Positions 13,167-14,854 of a DNA stretch of 14,854 nucleotides are shown in pieces. The stretch covers positions 1 to 14,854 of the forward strand of contig JBEVNX010000244.1 in the NCBI GenBank assembly GCA_040507895.1, in the 5' to 3' direction. Under the pieces are notes generated by a model. It saw nothing but the letters and a program-made list of their open reading frames with translations. It was not told the DNA's origin and made no database searches. Numbering within the stretch: the first letter of the stretch is position 1; every line of letters begins with the position of its first letter. Position numbers and translations under genes: made by a program. The DNA comes from JBEVNX01 sp040507895 (GTDB taxonomy: Bacteria > Desulfobacterota > Binatia > JACPRU01).

Positions 13167-14854
13167 TCATCCTTCCTTCGAGCCGGAGCGGCGCAGGGCG
13201 AGCTTGGCGAGCTCGGGATTCGGGTTCTCGACGCGTGCGAGGTACGTCGTGCGCGGGCGCGTGTTCAGCTCGGCGAGCAGGCCGTAGTTCCGCGGACCCG
13301 CCTTGCGCTCGGCCACGGCGCTCTTCGGGTCGTTGATGTCGCCGAACACGATGGCGTCGGCCGGGCAGACTTGCTGGCACGCGGTCTTGATCTCACCGTC
13401 GGCGACCCGGCGGTTCTGCTTCTCGGACTCGATCTTCGCCGCGTTGATGCGCTGCACGCAGTACGTGCACTTCTCCATCACGCCGCGGCTTCGCACCGTG
13501 ACGTTCGGGTTCCGCAGGCCCTTCAGGCTCTCGGTCGTCCAGTCCGAATAGAGATACCAATTGAACCGGCGCACTTTGTACGGGCAGTTGTTCGAGCAGT
13601 AGCGCGTGCCGATGCAACGGTTGTAGACCATGTCGTTCAAGCCCTCGGCGCTATGGTTCGTCGCACCGACGGGGCAAACGACCTCGCATGGGGCGTTCTC
13701 ACAGTGCATGCAGGGGACGGGCTGGAAAAAGGTCTGCGGCGCGTCGAGATCGCCCTTGAAGTAGCGGTCGAGGCGGATCCAGTGCATGGCGCGACCGCGT
13801 CTTACCTGATCCTTGCCGACCACCGAGATGGTGTTCTCCGCCACGCAGGCGATCACGCAGGCGTTGCAGCCGACGCAGGTCGAGAGGTCGATCGCCATGC
13901 CCCACGCGTAGCCGTCGTAGACGACCGGCGGAACGTACATGGTCTCGTCCGCGGATGGAGTCTCGCCGAGCTTTTGCGCGAACTCGGGATCGTGCCGGAA
14001 CTCCTCGAGCGACGCCGAGCGCACGACGTGACGGCCTTCCGTCGTCTGCTGATACTGCGTGCACGCCAGCAGGTGCTTTCGGCCGGTCTTGCGAATCTCT
14101 ACCCCCGAGGCCGCCCAGAGGCTGGTCGATGCGCGGATTTCATACGCGTTGAAGCCGGCGCCCGCGCCGACTCGGCCGGTGCGGCTGCGGCCGTAGCCGA
14201 GATGAACGGTCACGCAGTCGTCGGCCTGGCCGGGCTGAATCCAAACCGGCGCCTCGACACTGCGGCCGCCGAGCGACAGCATCACGATCGCTTCGTTCTC
14301 GAGGCCGAGACGGCTCGCGGTCGCCGGGCTCAACATCGCTACGTTGTCCCAGGTGAGCTTGCTGAGCGGCTTCGGCAGCTCCTGCAGCCAGCCGTTGTTG
14401 ACCCAGCGGCCGTCGAAGATCGTGGGATCCGGCCGAAAGGCGATCTCGAGGACGCGCGGATCGCGAGCGGCGGCAGGCGGCAACGACGAAGCCCAGTCGC
14501 CTTTCAGTGCCGTCGGCCGCGGCGGCAGCGCACTGGATTGTACGACGCCGTCGTGGAGCGCGCGGCGCCAGAAGCGCTCGAGCTCCGCCGGGTCGCGGTC
14601 CTTGGCATAGGTGGCGCGAACGATGTCGTAGCTCGTCTGCGCGCCTTCGCTGCCGAACAAGGCGTCGATCAGCTCGTGCGCCGACTTGCCCTCGTAGAGA
14701 GGCCCGATCAACGGCTGGAGAATCGTCACGGTGCCGTCGTACGCGCGCGCATCGCTCCAACTCTCGAGCGGATGCGTCGCGGGAACGTTCCAGTGGCAGA
14801 GTTCGGACGTCTCGTCTTCGTAGAGCGTCCAGTAGACGCGCAACCCCACTTTCG
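13167..14854 (-). CDS. actB: Alternative complex III iron-sulfur subunit ActB, C-terminal part (runs off right edge)
   Basis: 561 visible residues; the 5' part lies outside the window. The visible N-terminal portion (YEDETSELCHWNVPATHPLE, WSDARAYDGTVTI) belongs to the molybdopterin-oxidoreductase-like domain, which in ActB binds no molybdenum. The C-terminal ferredoxin domain (13365-13877) has CVGCNAC...C, CMHCENAPC...C, CIGTRYC...C and CTYC with CQQVC. The third motif has Thr in place of one Cys, which fits the three [4Fe-4S] plus one [3Fe-4S] reported for ActB. It moves electrons from the quinol site in ActC towards the heme subunits. It is the first gene visible in the operon; the pentaheme ActA is expected just upstream. 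Confidence 0.95.
   Translation of the reverse strand, partial: KVGLRVYWTLYEDETSELCHWNVPATHPLESWSDARAYDGTVTILQPLIGPLYEGKSAHELIDALFGSEGAQTSYDIVRATYAKDRDPAELERFWRRALHDGVVQSSALPPRPTALKGDWASSLPPAAARDPRVLEIAFRPDPTIFDGRWVNNGWLQELPKPLSKLTWDNVAMLSPATASRLGLENEAIVMLSLGGRSVEAPVWIQPGQADDCVTVHLGYGRSRTGRVGAGAGFNAYEIRASTSLWAASGVEIRKTGRKHLLACTQYQQTTEGRHVVRSASLEEFRHDPEFAQKLGETPSADETMYVPPVVYDGYAWGMAIDLSTCVGCNACVIACVAENTISVVGKDQVRRGRAMHWIRLDRYFKGDLDAPQTFFQPVPCMHCENAPCEVVCPVGATNHSAEGLNDMVYNRCIGTRYCSNNCPYKVRRFNWYLYSDWTTESLKGLRNPNVTVRSRGVMEKCTYCVQRINAAKIESEKQNRRVADGEIKTACQQVCPADAIVFGDINDPKSAVAERKAGPRNYGLLAELNTRPRTTYLARVENPNPELAKLALRRSGSKEG

Noticed and set aside
11777..13336. Very long plus-strand open frame (519 codons) opposite actC and actB, and a similar 467-codon frame at 725-2128 opposite the barrel gene
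   Set aside because: Compositions are dominated by Arg, Asp, Glu and His, as expected for antisense frames of GC-rich membrane-protein genes. No family features, and the opposite strand encodes clear genes.
13584..13616. Missing Cys in the third iron-sulfur motif of ActB as a defect
   Set aside because: Thr in place of one Cys matches the [3Fe-4S] site known for ActB, so it is the normal state of the family.
1..14854. tRNA, rRNA, CRISPR array, transposase or phage genes
   Set aside because: Looked for on both strands; no cloverleaf-like segments, regular repeat-spacer series or recombinase motifs were seen.

Overview
The window is GC-rich, and every gene I can support lies on the minus strand. 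It suggests a Gram-negative, aerobically respiring bacterium. The evidence is an outer-membrane-type beta-barrel pair ending in Phe, an alternative complex III (ACIII) and a caa3-type cytochrome c oxidase. This combination is common in Deltaproteobacteria-like lineages, Acidobacteriota, Binatota and similar groups. I cannot fix the phylum from the sequence alone.

Layout in the direction of transcription (right to left). (1) 14854-9053: actB (5' part outside the window), actC, actD, actE, actF and a small one-TM protein. Together these are most of a quinol:electron-acceptor oxidoreductase; the pentaheme subunit ActA is presumably just beyond the right edge. (2) 9056-4618: a Sco-type copper chaperone, then coxB (CuA domain fused to cytochrome c), coxA (A2-type, YSHPAVY motif), coxC and coxD. 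(3) 4617-3843: a short spacer with a sigma70-like promoter overlapped by a perfect dyad, then a TetR-family regulator. (4) 3842-866: two tandem paralogous beta-barrel genes with duplicated upstream leaders. The first (upstream) copy carries an in-frame amber codon. The second copy is flanked by two inverted copies of a roughly 90-bp two-hairpin element. (5) 705-1: promoter and the first 212 codons of glucose-6-phosphate isomerase (pgi).

Regions 1 and 2 form one tightly packed respiratory operon with many 4-base stop/start overlaps. Menaquinol or ubiquinol is oxidised by ACIII, electrons pass through ActE and the cytochrome c domain of CoxB to CuA, and oxygen is reduced in CoxA. Sco supplies copper to CuA.

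The respiratory block is ordinary in gene content. The parts that deserve a second look are in 637-4617: the inverted repeat pair around one barrel gene, the nonsense-interrupted sister gene, the conserved leader hairpin, and the operator/promoter overlap in front of tetR. No RNA genes, CRISPR arrays, transposases or origins were seen. No gene-free stretch exceeds 300 bases.
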